This document shows positions 24,330-32,345 of a stretch of 64,000 nt of DNA, one piece after another; position 1 is the first letter of the stretch, and each line of letters starts with the position of its first letter. The DNA is taken from the NCBI GenBank assembly GCA_937928735.1, contig CALFVF010000001.1, positions 1-64,000 of the forward strand, in the 5' to 3' direction. The position numbers and the translations under genes are program-made. Origin of the DNA: an uncultured Verrucomicrobiales bacterium (GTDB lineage Bacteria; Verrucomicrobiota; Verrucomicrobiia; Verrucomicrobiales; Akkermansiaceae). The notes under the pieces are model-generated. The model did not search any database, had not been told where the DNA came from, and worked only from the letters and a program-made list of their open reading frames with translations.

Positions 24330-24902
24330 ATGAAGAAGTTCATCACTTTGGTGTCAATTTTGACCACAGTATTTCTTTTTGGCTGTGAGCAGACTAAGAA
24401 TGAAGATATAGTGAGTCACTCTGGGGCTATTTTACGTTATCAGGATGGTCAAATGAGGTTTAAAAGCCTAGTTGGGACGGTATATGACGAAGAAAGTTTT
24501 GACGAAGCAAGGCCTAAACTAGCCGAAATTGCTGCAGATTGGCATAAAGTTGCCAACGCTCTTAGTGGTTTTAAGCCTCCCATAGAAAAGGACAGGCAGA
24601 AGTTTAGAAACATGCTCGAAGAGGGTAATGAAAGAGCGGAACCTACCGCAGGGGCTATGATAAGCTTTGTAATGGTTGAATCGCGACAAGAGGAGATACT
24701 TGAATGGCAGGAAGAATTTCTAACGGCTGCTAGTTCTGTGATTGCTGAATTTACGAGACTTTATGGAGAGTTTGGCCATTCTGACCAAAAAATCGATATT
24801 TCTGACTTAGATATTAGTATCTCAACAATGAATGGAATCCCACTCGATCAAGCTATTGATAGTTCCGCAGAATTATCCTCAGACGAAGATCTAGCAGAAT
24901 AG
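24330..24902 (+). CDS. Small lipoprotein, unknown
   Basis: 190 residues from ATG 24330 (MKKFITLVSILTTVF); the track's TTG start adds two residues. The lipobox is FLFGC. The mature part is mostly helical and acidic (PKLAEIAADWHKVANAL; RQEEILEWQEEFLTAASSVIAEFTRLYGEFG), with an acidic tail. No family is recognised. It is on the same strand as the thioredoxin-like gene, 39 bases downstream, so both may be one transcript ending at the terminator near 24980. It is AT-rich relative to neighbours. Confidence 0.75.
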   Translation: MKKFITLVSILTTVFLFGCEQTKNEDIVSHSGAILRYQDGQMRFKSLVGTVYDEESFDEARPKLAEIAADWHKVANALSGFKPPIEKDRQKFRNMLEEGNERAEPTAGAMISFVMVESRQEEILEWQEEFLTAASSVIAEFTRLYGEFGHSDQKIDISDLDISISTMNGIPLDQAIDSSAELSSDEDLAE

Positions 24903-24968
24903 AGTTGTGTATCTAATCTAGCGCTAACGAAGCTCTGAACGTAATAGAGTAGTGTACTAGAAACAAAA

Positions 24969-24995
24969 AAACGACCACGAGAAGTGTGGTCGTTT
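24969..24995. terminator. Bidirectional terminator
   Basis: AAACGACCAC / GTGGTCGTTT hairpin (core 24971-24978 with 24986-24993, seven-base loop). A-rich sequence lies on the left and T-rich on the right, so it can serve both the lipoprotein gene (+) and the bactofilin gene (-), which converge here. Confidence 0.85.
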
Positions 24996-25052
24996 GTTCT
25001 ATGACATTTTCTGAGGGTGGATGACCTCAGTGTCGCTGACAAGTCAGGTTGA

Positions 25053-25616
25053 CTAGGAAGCGGTAGCGGCTTGCTTCTTCCCGTTCTCAGCTGATTGCTT
25101 GCCTTTGTTAGGTTGAGAAGATGGTGTGCCGACAGTGGACTTACCCACGAATGTCGCACCTGCTTCGATCGATAATGTCGCAGCTTTGATGTCGCCAACG
25201 AGTTCTGCATTGGCCTTGAGTTCGACGCGATCAGAGACGTTGATATTGCCGTGGACTTTTCCGTAGATGACTATGGAGCGAGTCTGTATTTCTGCTTTGA
25301 TTCGGGCATTTTCACCGACTGTGAGTGATCCATCAGAGAGGATTTCACCTTCGATTTTACCGTCAACGACGAGGTCATTGGAGAATTTAACTTTGCCTTT
25401 GATCTCTACGTCTGAGCTGAGGACGTTACGGCCTGAGGTTGCAGGGACTTGCTTTGAGCTCGCTGGCGTAGTGTGAGCGGCAGCAGGTTTAGTTGGCTGT
25501 GGGGGTCGGGAGTTCGAGGGCTGTGGCGCAGAAGTTGTTCTGGTTGGCGTACTAGCTGGGGGGCGCGAGGGTGTTTCTGCATTATCGCCTTTGTTGGAGC
25601 TGTATCTTTGGAACAT
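25053..25616 (-). CDS. Bactofilin
   Basis: 187 residues. A Pro/Thr/Ser-rich N-terminal tail of ~65 residues is followed by a bactofilin beta-helix: EIKGKVKFSNDLVVDGKIEGEI, SLTVGENARIKAEIQTRSIVIYGKVHGNI, RVELKANAELVGDIKAATLSIEAGATFVG. A basic Gln/Lys tail ends the protein. Bactofilins self-assemble into membrane-associated filaments involved in cell shape, stalk growth or protein localisation, often with a partner M23 peptidase. No such partner is adjacent; the next gene upstream on the same strand is a TPR membrane protein. Confidence 0.93.
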   Translation of the reverse strand: MFQRYSSNKGDNAETPSRPPASTPTRTTSAPQPSNSRPPQPTKPAAAHTTPASSKQVPATSGRNVLSSDVEIKGKVKFSNDLVVDGKIEGEILSDGSLTVGENARIKAEIQTRSIVIYGKVHGNINVSDRVELKANAELVGDIKAATLSIEAGATFVGKSTVGTPSSQPNKGKQSAENGKKQAATAS

Positions 25617-25749
25617 GAAATGAATGAAGTAGTAAAATTACGAGAGACTGTGACTCTAGTCTTGTTTTCTCGCTAAGCTAGCAAGAAATGAGGGAGGCAC
25701 GAATTTTTTTCTTATGAAAAGAGATTCCTTTATGGGGGGTATAGGGTGA

Positions 25750-26649
25750 TTAGTTTGTTTCTTCTTTTGGCTCAGAGATCTCTGAGTTTTCCTGCGGAGT
25801 TTCTTCTTGGGCAGGTTCGTCTGTTGAGGCTTTTGTAGCACTATCGTTTGAGTCGTTTGAGTCGCCTGAGTTATTCTCACTGGCTGAGTCAGCAGGATTT
25901 GGAGGTGAGATTGTGCTAGTTTCTGGTGTTGGTGGTGCCTGGGGTAAGCTGCCGTTTTGAGTAGGATTGAGCGGCTGAGTTGTTGGCTGGGCTGGCTCGA
26001 GTGGTGCAGGCTCTAAGAGCTCTGGTGGGTCTACGCCGAGGATTTTTAGCTTGTACTCAGCGAGTTGCTTTCCAGCATCAAAGCTTTTTGCTTGCTCGTA
26101 GTGGCTCTTGGCGGTGTCTATATTTCCACCAGCATTCTCGATGTCTCCTAGTGTGATGTAGGCGACGTGCTTGATGTAGTCTGCACTTTCATCGAGCTGG
26201 GTGACTTCGAGTAAGGTGGATTTGGCCTGGTCTGTTTTTCCAGATTGGTATTGGAGTTGTCCGAGGACTGTGAGAGCGGAAGCGTGAGCTGGGTGCTCGT
26301 AGTGTGTCGTGACGAATGCCTGGAGAGATTCGAGGGCTTTGGCGGGGTCTTCTTCTGCTTCGATTTTCGCCAGTAGGAGCTGAGCGGTGGCAGCGGACGC
26401 GGAGTTTGGGAAATCAGTGATGACGGCTTTATAAGTGCCTTCATCTGTGGCGCTTAGTGTGGCACTTCCTGCGTCTTGTTGTTTCTGTTGTTTGAGAGTC
26501 TGCCAGGTGACTACACCAAGGACGGCGAACAAAACCAAGATAGCTAGTCCTATGAGCTTCTTCTGGTGCTGATCCATGAATGCCTCAAATTTCGATGGCC
26601 CCATTTGAATTTCGGCGATGGGAGTAGGATGAGTGTTTTGTTCTGCCAT
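25750..26649 (-). CDS. Membrane-anchored TPR protein (YfgM-like)
   Basis: 299 residues. A cytoplasmic N-terminus is followed by one membrane helix (LIGLAILVLFAVLGVVTW) at ~33-50. TPR units run from ~65 to 200: TYKAVITDFPNSASAATAQLLLAKIEAEE, ASALTVLGQLQYQSGKTDQAKSTLLEVTQL, AYITLGDIENAGGNIDTAKSHYEQAKSF. The last ~95 residues are a Pro/Glu/Ser/Asn-rich disordered tail. The order TM-TPR matches YfgM/PpiD-type chaperone assistants at the Sec translocon, a tentative analogy. The product is probably periplasmic. Confidence 0.8.
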   Translation of the reverse strand: MAEQNTHPTPIAEIQMGPSKFEAFMDQHQKKLIGLAILVLFAVLGVVTWQTLKQQKQQDAGSATLSATDEGTYKAVITDFPNSASAATAQLLLAKIEAEEDPAKALESLQAFVTTHYEHPAHASALTVLGQLQYQSGKTDQAKSTLLEVTQLDESADYIKHVAYITLGDIENAGGNIDTAKSHYEQAKSFDAGKQLAEYKLKILGVDPPELLEPAPLEPAQPTTQPLNPTQNGSLPQAPPTPETSTISPPNPADSASENNSGDSNDSNDSATKASTDEPAQEETPQENSEISEPKEETN

Positions 26650-26754
26650 GATATGTTTTAGACGAATGTAGGTGCTTGAATATGATGAGGTGCTCAGGGA
26701 ATCAAGTCTTATTGCGTTTGGAGGAAGGAGAGAAGAAGGTTGGGGTGAGTGTCG

Positions 26755-27675
26755 TTAAGCCCACAGTGTGTGTGGGTACTGTTCCTGCTCGATGAGTGTT
26801 TGGAGTGTGCTGAGCACTTCGGCTTTATCCTCGGGGTAGGTGACGCCGAACCATTTTCCAGTGGTTTCTTTGATCTGGCAGTGGGCTTTGTTTTCCTGAA
26901 TCAGCTTGTCGACTGCAGCTGGGAGATAGCATTCTGTCTTCAGTTCAGTGCCGTGGTTTTGGAGGAAGTTTTCAAAGAAAGTCTCAAGATGTGGGATGAA
27001 TTCTTTGGGAAAGCCCCAGAAGTTCATAGAAACAAGGGAGTGCTCTGGGAGGTTCACCATTTTGGCATGGCTATTGTAGCCTTGGCAGGTGCCGTCTTTC
27101 TGTCTGGTGATTTCGGTGTGTTCTTCGATACCGATGAGTTGTTGGTCAGCGGTGGAGCAAATACCACGGTTTACATGGCCGTGCTTAGAGAGTGTGTTGG
27201 CTAGCGGGTAGCCAATCATGATGTATTGCTGGGCCACTGTTGTGTGGTTTTTAGCGGTTTGGTAAAAATGCTCAAAAATACTCTGGTAGGCGTCCGCACC
27301 ATAGAAATCATCGGCATTGATCACAACAAAGGCGCTATCAATTAGGTGTCTTGCTGCTAGTAGTGCGTGTGTGGTGCCCCAGGGTTTCACTCTGCCTTCT
27401 GGGACACTGTAGCCTGCGGGGAGGTCATCGAGGGTCTGATGCGCGTATTCGACTTGGATCAAGTGGGCGAACTTCTGGCTGATTTGGTTGTGGAAATCCT
27501 TTTGGAAGTCCTCACGAATGATGAAAATCACTTTTTGAAATCCTGCACGAATGGCGTCGTAGAGGGAGTAATCAAGGACAGTTTCGCCATTTGGGCCCAT
27601 GGGATCCATCTGTTTGAGCCCGCCGTAGCGGCTTCCCATGCCAGCGGCTAGGACGACTAGTGTAGGTTGAGTCAT
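26755..27675 (-). CDS. Sugar-phosphate nucleotidyltransferase-like protein
   Basis: 306 residues from ATG 27675 (MTQPTLVVLAAGMGSRY). The nucleotide-binding loop is VVLAAGMGSRYGGLKQMDPMGPNGET. The metal-binding strand FVVINADDFYGADAYQ and GTTHALLAAR support an NTP_transferase fold of the family annotated as nucleotidyltransferase or sugar phosphate nucleotidyltransferase in Bacteroidota and Verrucomicrobiota. It would activate a sugar 1-phosphate or a related phosphate. The exact substrate is unknown and no sugar pathway is adjacent. It is divergent from the 2-oxoacid dehydrogenase operon. Confidence 0.85.
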   Translation of the reverse strand: MTQPTLVVLAAGMGSRYGGLKQMDPMGPNGETVLDYSLYDAIRAGFQKVIFIIREDFQKDFHNQISQKFAHLIQVEYAHQTLDDLPAGYSVPEGRVKPWGTTHALLAARHLIDSAFVVINADDFYGADAYQSIFEHFYQTAKNHTTVAQQYIMIGYPLANTLSKHGHVNRGICSTADQQLIGIEEHTEITRQKDGTCQGYNSHAKMVNLPEHSLVSMNFWGFPKEFIPHLETFFENFLQNHGTELKTECYLPAAVDKLIQENKAHCQIKETTGKWFGVTYPEDKAEVLSTLQTLIEQEQYPHTLWA

Positions 27676-27835
27676 AAGTAATGTTCTTGAGTAATGCCTA
27701 TCAGTTGTGTGGGAATCAGGGCAAGGAAAAGCACGGGTTGAATCCAGAGAGTGTTGGTTTTTCTGGGTTTTATCGAGAATTGGCAAAACAAAACCATTGC
27801 TAGTGGAGTTCTTCTGATTGTAGGTTCAGACCGAC

Positions 27836-28873
27836 ATGGAAAAACCTTCGCCAATTTCGAAATTCGAGCTGAATGCAGAGCATGGGCGAGCGTTGTTCCG
27901 CGCGATGCTGACATCTCGAATGCTTGAGGCTAAGCTGAGTAGTCTCTACAAGGCGGGCAAGATTGTCGGTGGGGTTTATTTAGGCAAGGGCCAAGAAGCT
28001 CTCAGTGCCTCTCTGGGGATTTGTCTCAAGCAAGGTAGAGATGTCTTCGCGCCCTTGATTCGTGATCAGGCGGGGAGAACGGCAATGGGGGAGGAGATTA
28101 TTGAGGTCACACGAACTTACTTAGGATCTGTCGAGGGCCCGATGCGGGGGCGAGATGGAAATATTCACAGAGGACGGCCAAAAGACGGTATGCTGGCGAT
28201 GATTAGTCACTTAGGAGCCGCGGTGTCAGTGGTGGCTGGGGCACTCATGGCCAAGCGCTTGCGAGGGACTCTGGCAGGAGTGGTGGGAGCCACCTGTGTG
28301 GGGGATGGTGCGACTTCGACAGGTGCCTTTCATGAGGGGCTCAATGTGGTGGCAGTGGAGAAGCTTCCCATGGTTGTGGTGATTGCCAATAACCAGTACG
28401 CCTACTCGACACCCACGCAGAGTCAGTTTGCCTGCGAGAATTTAATTGATCGCGCTCTAGGCTACGGGCTTGTGGGACACTCAGTAGATGGGACAGATAT
28501 GCTGGCTTGTGCTGAGGTGCTTGGCGAAGCAGTGGCTCGAGCGAGAAGGGGAGAGGGGCCTCAGCTCGTTGAGGCGAAATTACTCCGTCTCTCCGGACAT
28601 GGTGAGCATGATGATGCCTCCTATGTCTCAGAGGTAATGCGTGAGAGTCACGCAGGGAGAGACTGTATGGAGGTGGCGAGAGCACAGATGCTAGAAAAGG
28701 GCTGGCATAGTGGGAGTGAGATCGCAGACCTTGAGGCGGAAGTTTCAGAGCAAATTGTGGCAGCTGTCGCTATGGCGCAGAAGGAAAATGTGCCGAATCC
28801 ATACACCGAGGACTGGTGCGCCATTGCCTCAGCCATTGGCAGAACCAGTGTAGAATCTGAGTTGTGCCTGTAA
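27836..28873 (+). CDS. 2-oxoacid dehydrogenase E1 alpha subunit
   Basis: 345 residues. The thiamine-diphosphate motif is CVGDGATSTGAFHEGLNVVAVEKLP ... NNQYAYSTP. The phosphorylation-loop region is GEHDDASYVS, and the N-terminal region carries SRMLEAKLSSLYKAGKIVGGVYLGKGQEA. It is the alpha half of the heterotetrameric decarboxylase of pyruvate, branched-chain or acetoin dehydrogenase complexes. It is the first gene of an E1alpha-E1beta-E2 operon; the E1beta GTG lies within its last codons. The E3 gene is not in the window. Pyruvate or a branched-chain 2-oxoacid are the likeliest substrates. Confidence 0.93.
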   Translation: MEKPSPISKFELNAEHGRALFRAMLTSRMLEAKLSSLYKAGKIVGGVYLGKGQEALSASLGICLKQGRDVFAPLIRDQAGRTAMGEEIIEVTRTYLGSVEGPMRGRDGNIHRGRPKDGMLAMISHLGAAVSVVAGALMAKRLRGTLAGVVGATCVGDGATSTGAFHEGLNVVAVEKLPMVVVIANNQYAYSTPTQSQFACENLIDRALGYGLVGHSVDGTDMLACAEVLGEAVARARRGEGPQLVEAKLLRLSGHGEHDDASYVSEVMRESHAGRDCMEVARAQMLEKGWHSGSEIADLEAEVSEQIVAAVAMAQKENVPNPYTEDWCAIASAIGRTSVESELCL

Positions 28874-29832
28874 CCTACATTGACGCGATTCGCGAAGCGC
28901 AGCTCTATCTTTTAGAGACTGACCCAGATGTCTTCCTCTACGGGCAAGATATCGGGGAGTTTGGTGGTGCCTTTAAGGCGACCAAAGGACTCCAAGAGCG
29001 CTTCCCAGGCAGAGTGAAGGATGCGCCGATTAGTGAGGACGCCATGATAGGTGTGGCTGTAGGGGCGGCGATTGAGGGGATGAAGCCTATTGTCGAAATG
29101 CAGTTTGCGGACTTTTCTTCCATCGCATTTAACCAGATTGTCAATCAAGCGGCGACGCATTACTACCGTACAGGAGTGTCGATACCGCTGACAGTGCGAA
29201 TGCCCTCTGGAGGTACTCCTGGTTCTGGCCCATTTCACAGTCAGTCTATGGAGTCGATCTACGCGCACTACCCAGGAATTGTTGTGGTGACACCAGCGAC
29301 TGTGGCGGATGCGTATTCGATGCTCATTGAGTCTGTGCAGTGCCCAGATCCGGTCGTGTACTGCGAGCACAAGTTCCTCTACCGCTGGCTCAAGGCTGAA
29401 GATTTCAAAGGTGATGGCCTACCTATCGGTAAGGCGAGAATCACTCGCTCCGGCAAGCACGCCACAGTGGTCGCCTACAGTGCGATGGTGCATGAGGCTG
29501 TGAGAGCTGCAGACATTCTCCAGCGTGAGGGTGGCTGGGAAATCGAGGTAGTGGACTTACGCAGTGTAAAGCCCATGGACACAGATACGATCATCGCCTC
29601 TGTCGCACGCACAGGGCGCCTGCTGGCACTCGGAGAAGCCTTCCCATGGGGTGGGGTGAGTGCTGAGGTGGTCTCGCGCGTGGTAGCCGAAGGCTTTCAT
29701 CTCCTTGATGCACCTCCGATGAGGCTCAATGCCAAAGACACCCCAGTGCCCTATCATCCGAAGCTCTGGGCAGCACATCGACCAACACCAGAGAGCGTCT
29801 GTGTCGCTCTTCGCCAGCTGCTAGCCTACTAA
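28864..29832 (+). CDS. 2-oxoacid dehydrogenase E1 beta subunit
   Basis: 322 residues. The GTG start at 28864 overlaps the E1alpha stop by 10 bases. Characteristic segments are VFLYGQDIGEFGGAFKATKGL, APISEDAMIGVAVGAAIEGMKPIVEMQFADF, and MPSGGTPGSGPFHSQSMESIYAHYPGI. The C-terminal transketolase domain has EVVDLRSVKPMDTDTI. It completes the E1 heterotetramer and supplies the conserved glutamate (in PISED) that activates the cofactor. Codons and strand match the neighbours. Confidence 0.95.
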   Translation: MPVTYIDAIREAQLYLLETDPDVFLYGQDIGEFGGAFKATKGLQERFPGRVKDAPISEDAMIGVAVGAAIEGMKPIVEMQFADFSSIAFNQIVNQAATHYYRTGVSIPLTVRMPSGGTPGSGPFHSQSMESIYAHYPGIVVVTPATVADAYSMLIESVQCPDPVVYCEHKFLYRWLKAEDFKGDGLPIGKARITRSGKHATVVAYSAMVHEAVRAADILQREGGWEIEVVDLRSVKPMDTDTIIASVARTGRLLALGEAFPWGGVSAEVVSRVVAEGFHLLDAPPMRLNAKDTPVPYHPKLWAAHRPTPESVCVALRQLLAY

Positions 29833-29874
29833 TGATCACGAAGATCAATTCTCTATTCTCAAGAAACTGATATT

Positions 29875-31113
29875 ATGCCCGAAGTTCCCATTTTGATGCC
29901 CCAGCTTGGAGAGTCTATCGCTGAGGCGACCATTATTCGTCTCGCCGTGAGTGTCGGAGACACCGTGGAGACGGATCAAGAGATTATTGAGGTTGAGACC
30001 AATAAGGCGACGATGGGAGTGACCACTCTCTGTAGTGGCGTGATGAAGGAAATCTACGCCACTGAAGCTCAGAGTTATGCCGTGGGTAGTGTTCTAGGGC
30101 TACTTGAGGCCACACAGGAAGAAGTCGAGCGCACTGGTGTCTCAGTCGCTGGCAGCGAGGAAGAGAAGGATCGCGCGCTAGCAGAAGGTGCGGGAGTGAG
30201 GGAAGATGAGGCGAATTTGCATTTTAAAACAGAGGATGGCGGTGTCTTTGAGCGCCGTGTGGTGGAGCCTAATGTCAAAGGCCTCCCGGTACCCGCTGGG
30301 AAAAAAGGATCACTCTACATTTCACCGAGAATGCGCGCACGCATGGATGAACTCGGACTGCAGGCCGCAGATATTTCAGCGATTCCGGGTACGGGTCGCG
30401 GTGGCCGGGTGACAGTAGAAGACCTGGAGAGCTTTCTTGAGTACATTGATACATGGCCGAGCTCACCTGCCTCTCCGATGCGCTTGGCGGTGGCTGATGC
30501 GATGCGCCGTAGCTGGATGCGCCCCCTTGCCTCCGTAGGGCACCCCGTGGTGCTTGATCATGTGCTGGACTACCGGAGACAGCAGTCACCAAAGCCAGGT
30601 TTGACACTGTATGTGCTCAGAGCTTTTGCTATAGCCTTGCGTGAGGAACCTACAGCCGCGGGTTTTCTAATGGGGGATCGCATAGTGCATCCAAGGGCCT
30701 TTGATATTGGCGTGGCCGTGCAGGTGAATGATGGTGTGATGGTGCCGATTGTTCGCCACACAGACACGAAGTCCGTGCCTGAGCTCGCTGAGGAATATGC
30801 GCTTTTAGTGGATCAAGCCAGAAACCGCCGCCTCGGGGAGAGTGAGCTCAAGGGAGGGATCGCCACGGTGACAAACTTCGGGACATTTGGCCTGACATGG
30901 GGGACTCCTATTCCTCTGCCCAATGAGTCTCTGATTCTCGGTGTCAGTGCGGGGGTGAAGCGTCCCGTCTGGAGTGAGCAGGTGAATGCCTTTATCCCGG
31001 TGACTGAGGCAGAGTTAGTGCTGACTTTTGATCACCGAGTGATTGATGGAGGGGATGCAGGCCGTCTACTTAAGCGTGTCGCGGAACTACTGGCAAAACC
31101 CTCTGAGTTATAG
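29875..31113 (+). CDS. Dihydrolipoamide acyltransferase (E2)
   Basis: 412 residues. One lipoyl domain at ~3-80 has the modified lysine in EVETNKATMGV (more often E-T-D-K-A). A peripheral-subunit-binding domain follows near 150-185 (ISPRMRARMDELGLQAADISAIPGTGRGGRVTVEDL). The catalytic domain has DIGVAVQVNDGVMVPIVRH, GGIATVTNFG, and the active site TFDHRVIDGGDAGRLL. The single lipoyl domain and three-gene operon suggest a pyruvate or branched-chain complex. E3 must be shared from elsewhere. It starts with ATG 42 bases after E1beta. Confidence 0.93.
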   Translation: MPEVPILMPQLGESIAEATIIRLAVSVGDTVETDQEIIEVETNKATMGVTTLCSGVMKEIYATEAQSYAVGSVLGLLEATQEEVERTGVSVAGSEEEKDRALAEGAGVREDEANLHFKTEDGGVFERRVVEPNVKGLPVPAGKKGSLYISPRMRARMDELGLQAADISAIPGTGRGGRVTVEDLESFLEYIDTWPSSPASPMRLAVADAMRRSWMRPLASVGHPVVLDHVLDYRRQQSPKPGLTLYVLRAFAIALREEPTAAGFLMGDRIVHPRAFDIGVAVQVNDGVMVPIVRHTDTKSVPELAEEYALLVDQARNRRLGESELKGGIATVTNFGTFGLTWGTPIPLPNESLILGVSAGVKRPVWSEQVNAFIPVTEAELVLTFDHRVIDGGDAGRLLKRVAELLAKPSEL

Positions 31114-31129
31114 CAGGGTATCCTCTGGA

Positions 31130-31151
31130 AATGGGCGAAAAAGTGCCCATT
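31130..31151. other. Short hairpin between E2 and ABC operon
   Basis: AATGGGC / GCCCATT stem of seven with the loop gaaaaagt, 16 bases after the E2 stop and ~90 before the ABC ATPase. It lacks a T-run directly after, so it is a weak terminator or part of the ABC operon leader. Confidence 0.4.
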
Positions 31152-31238
31152 AGGAGGAGAAATTTTCCCTGAAATATTCTGCCCAAAAAGCTGGTTTCGC
31201 GACTTGCTTTATCCCGTTTGCTGAAGAGGATATATCTC

Positions 31239-32345
31239 GTGAGTAACCTAGCAATAAGAGTCGAACATGTCAGCCGGTATTTTAAAGATACGGTCGCCTT
31301 GGATGATGTGTCACTGAGTATTGGGAAGGGAGATTTGTTTTTTTTATTGGGTGCTAGTGGCTGTGGTAAGACAACATTGTTGCGCAGTATCGCCGGGCTC
31401 GAAGCTCCCGACTCTGGGAAAGTGTTTTTTGGAAATCGAGATGTGACTTCTGTGCCAACACACAAGAGAGAGGCTGCAATGGTCTTTCAGAGCTATGCGC
31501 TCTGGCCCCATATGTCAGTGGGTGAAAATGTGTCCTTTGGCCTAGAAGAAAGGGGTGTGGTGGGAGATGAGCTGGTGGATAGAACTCTAGAGGCTCTTAA
31601 GGGTGTGTATTTAGAAGGGTATGAGGATCGCCGTATTGACCAGCTCTCTGGTGGCCAGCAGCAGCGCGTGGCTCTTGCGAGAGCTCTGGTGGTTCGGCCG
31701 AAGTGCTTGCTGTTAGATGAGCCGCTTTCTAACTTAGACACCCAGCTAAGACTAGAAATGCGCTTAGAGATCAGACGCATTGTGAAAGAATACGGGCTAA
31801 CGGCCGTGTATGTCACTCATGACCAAGAAGAGGCTCTCTCTGTGGCAGATAAAATAGCGGTGATGGCTGAGGGGAGAGTGCAGCAAGTGGGAACACCTGA
31901 GGAAGTGTACCGGAAACCTCTCAATAAGCATGTGGCACAGTTCATAGGGGCGACGAATTTCTTACACGGTAAGGTGGAGTGGATTGTGAGAGATGACGAT
32001 GAGGACTATGTGGTGAGAATCCGCTCAGAAGTGGGAGAGCTCTACCAGGGCTCTGTCTCTGATAAGTCCTGGAAGCCCACTATCGGGGATGAGGTGCAGG
32101 CCTCGATTCGGCCAGAGGCATTTCGCTTTGATGACTCAGGGGATGTGATTAATCAGATGTTTGGTGAAATTGAGGAGAAAGTCTACCAAGGGCCGACTGT
32201 GCAGTACCTTGTGCGCCGTGATAGTGGAGATTACATCCACGTCTCAGAGATGAATCCCAGTTTCACTAAAGAACCGGGTGATCGTGTGACGATGATTGCG
32301 CGTAAGGAAGACGTGGCTGTACTAAAGATGAGTGATGATAAGTAG
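31239..32345 (+). CDS. ABC transporter ATPase (iron(III)/spermidine type)
   Basis: 368 residues from GTG 31239 (MSNLAIRVEHVSRYF), with AGAGGA nine bases upstream; the TTG at 31218 is rejected. Walker A GASGCGKTT, Q-loop MVFQSYALWPHMSVGENV, signature QLSGGQQQRVALARAL, Walker B LLLDEPLSNLD, and H-loop VTHDQEEALSVADKIAV are all intact. A C-terminal TOBE-type domain follows (~245-368), as in FbpC/PotA ATPases. It powers the importer encoded by the next two genes. The spacing is overlapping, so it is a three-gene operon. Confidence 0.94.
   Translation: MSNLAIRVEHVSRYFKDTVALDDVSLSIGKGDLFFLLGASGCGKTTLLRSIAGLEAPDSGKVFFGNRDVTSVPTHKREAAMVFQSYALWPHMSVGENVSFGLEERGVVGDELVDRTLEALKGVYLEGYEDRRIDQLSGGQQQRVALARALVVRPKCLLLDEPLSNLDTQLRLEMRLEIRRIVKEYGLTAVYVTHDQEEALSVADKIAVMAEGRVQQVGTPEEVYRKPLNKHVAQFIGATNFLHGKVEWIVRDDDEDYVVRIRSEVGELYQGSVSDKSWKPTIGDEVQASIRPEAFRFDDSGDVINQMFGEIEEKVYQGPTVQYLVRRDSGDYIHVSEMNPSFTKEPGDRVTMIARKEDVAVLKMSDDK

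Noticed and set aside
28912-29370. 152-codon minus-strand ORF opposite the E1 beta gene
   Set aside because: His/Arg-rich shadow of a well-conserved gene.
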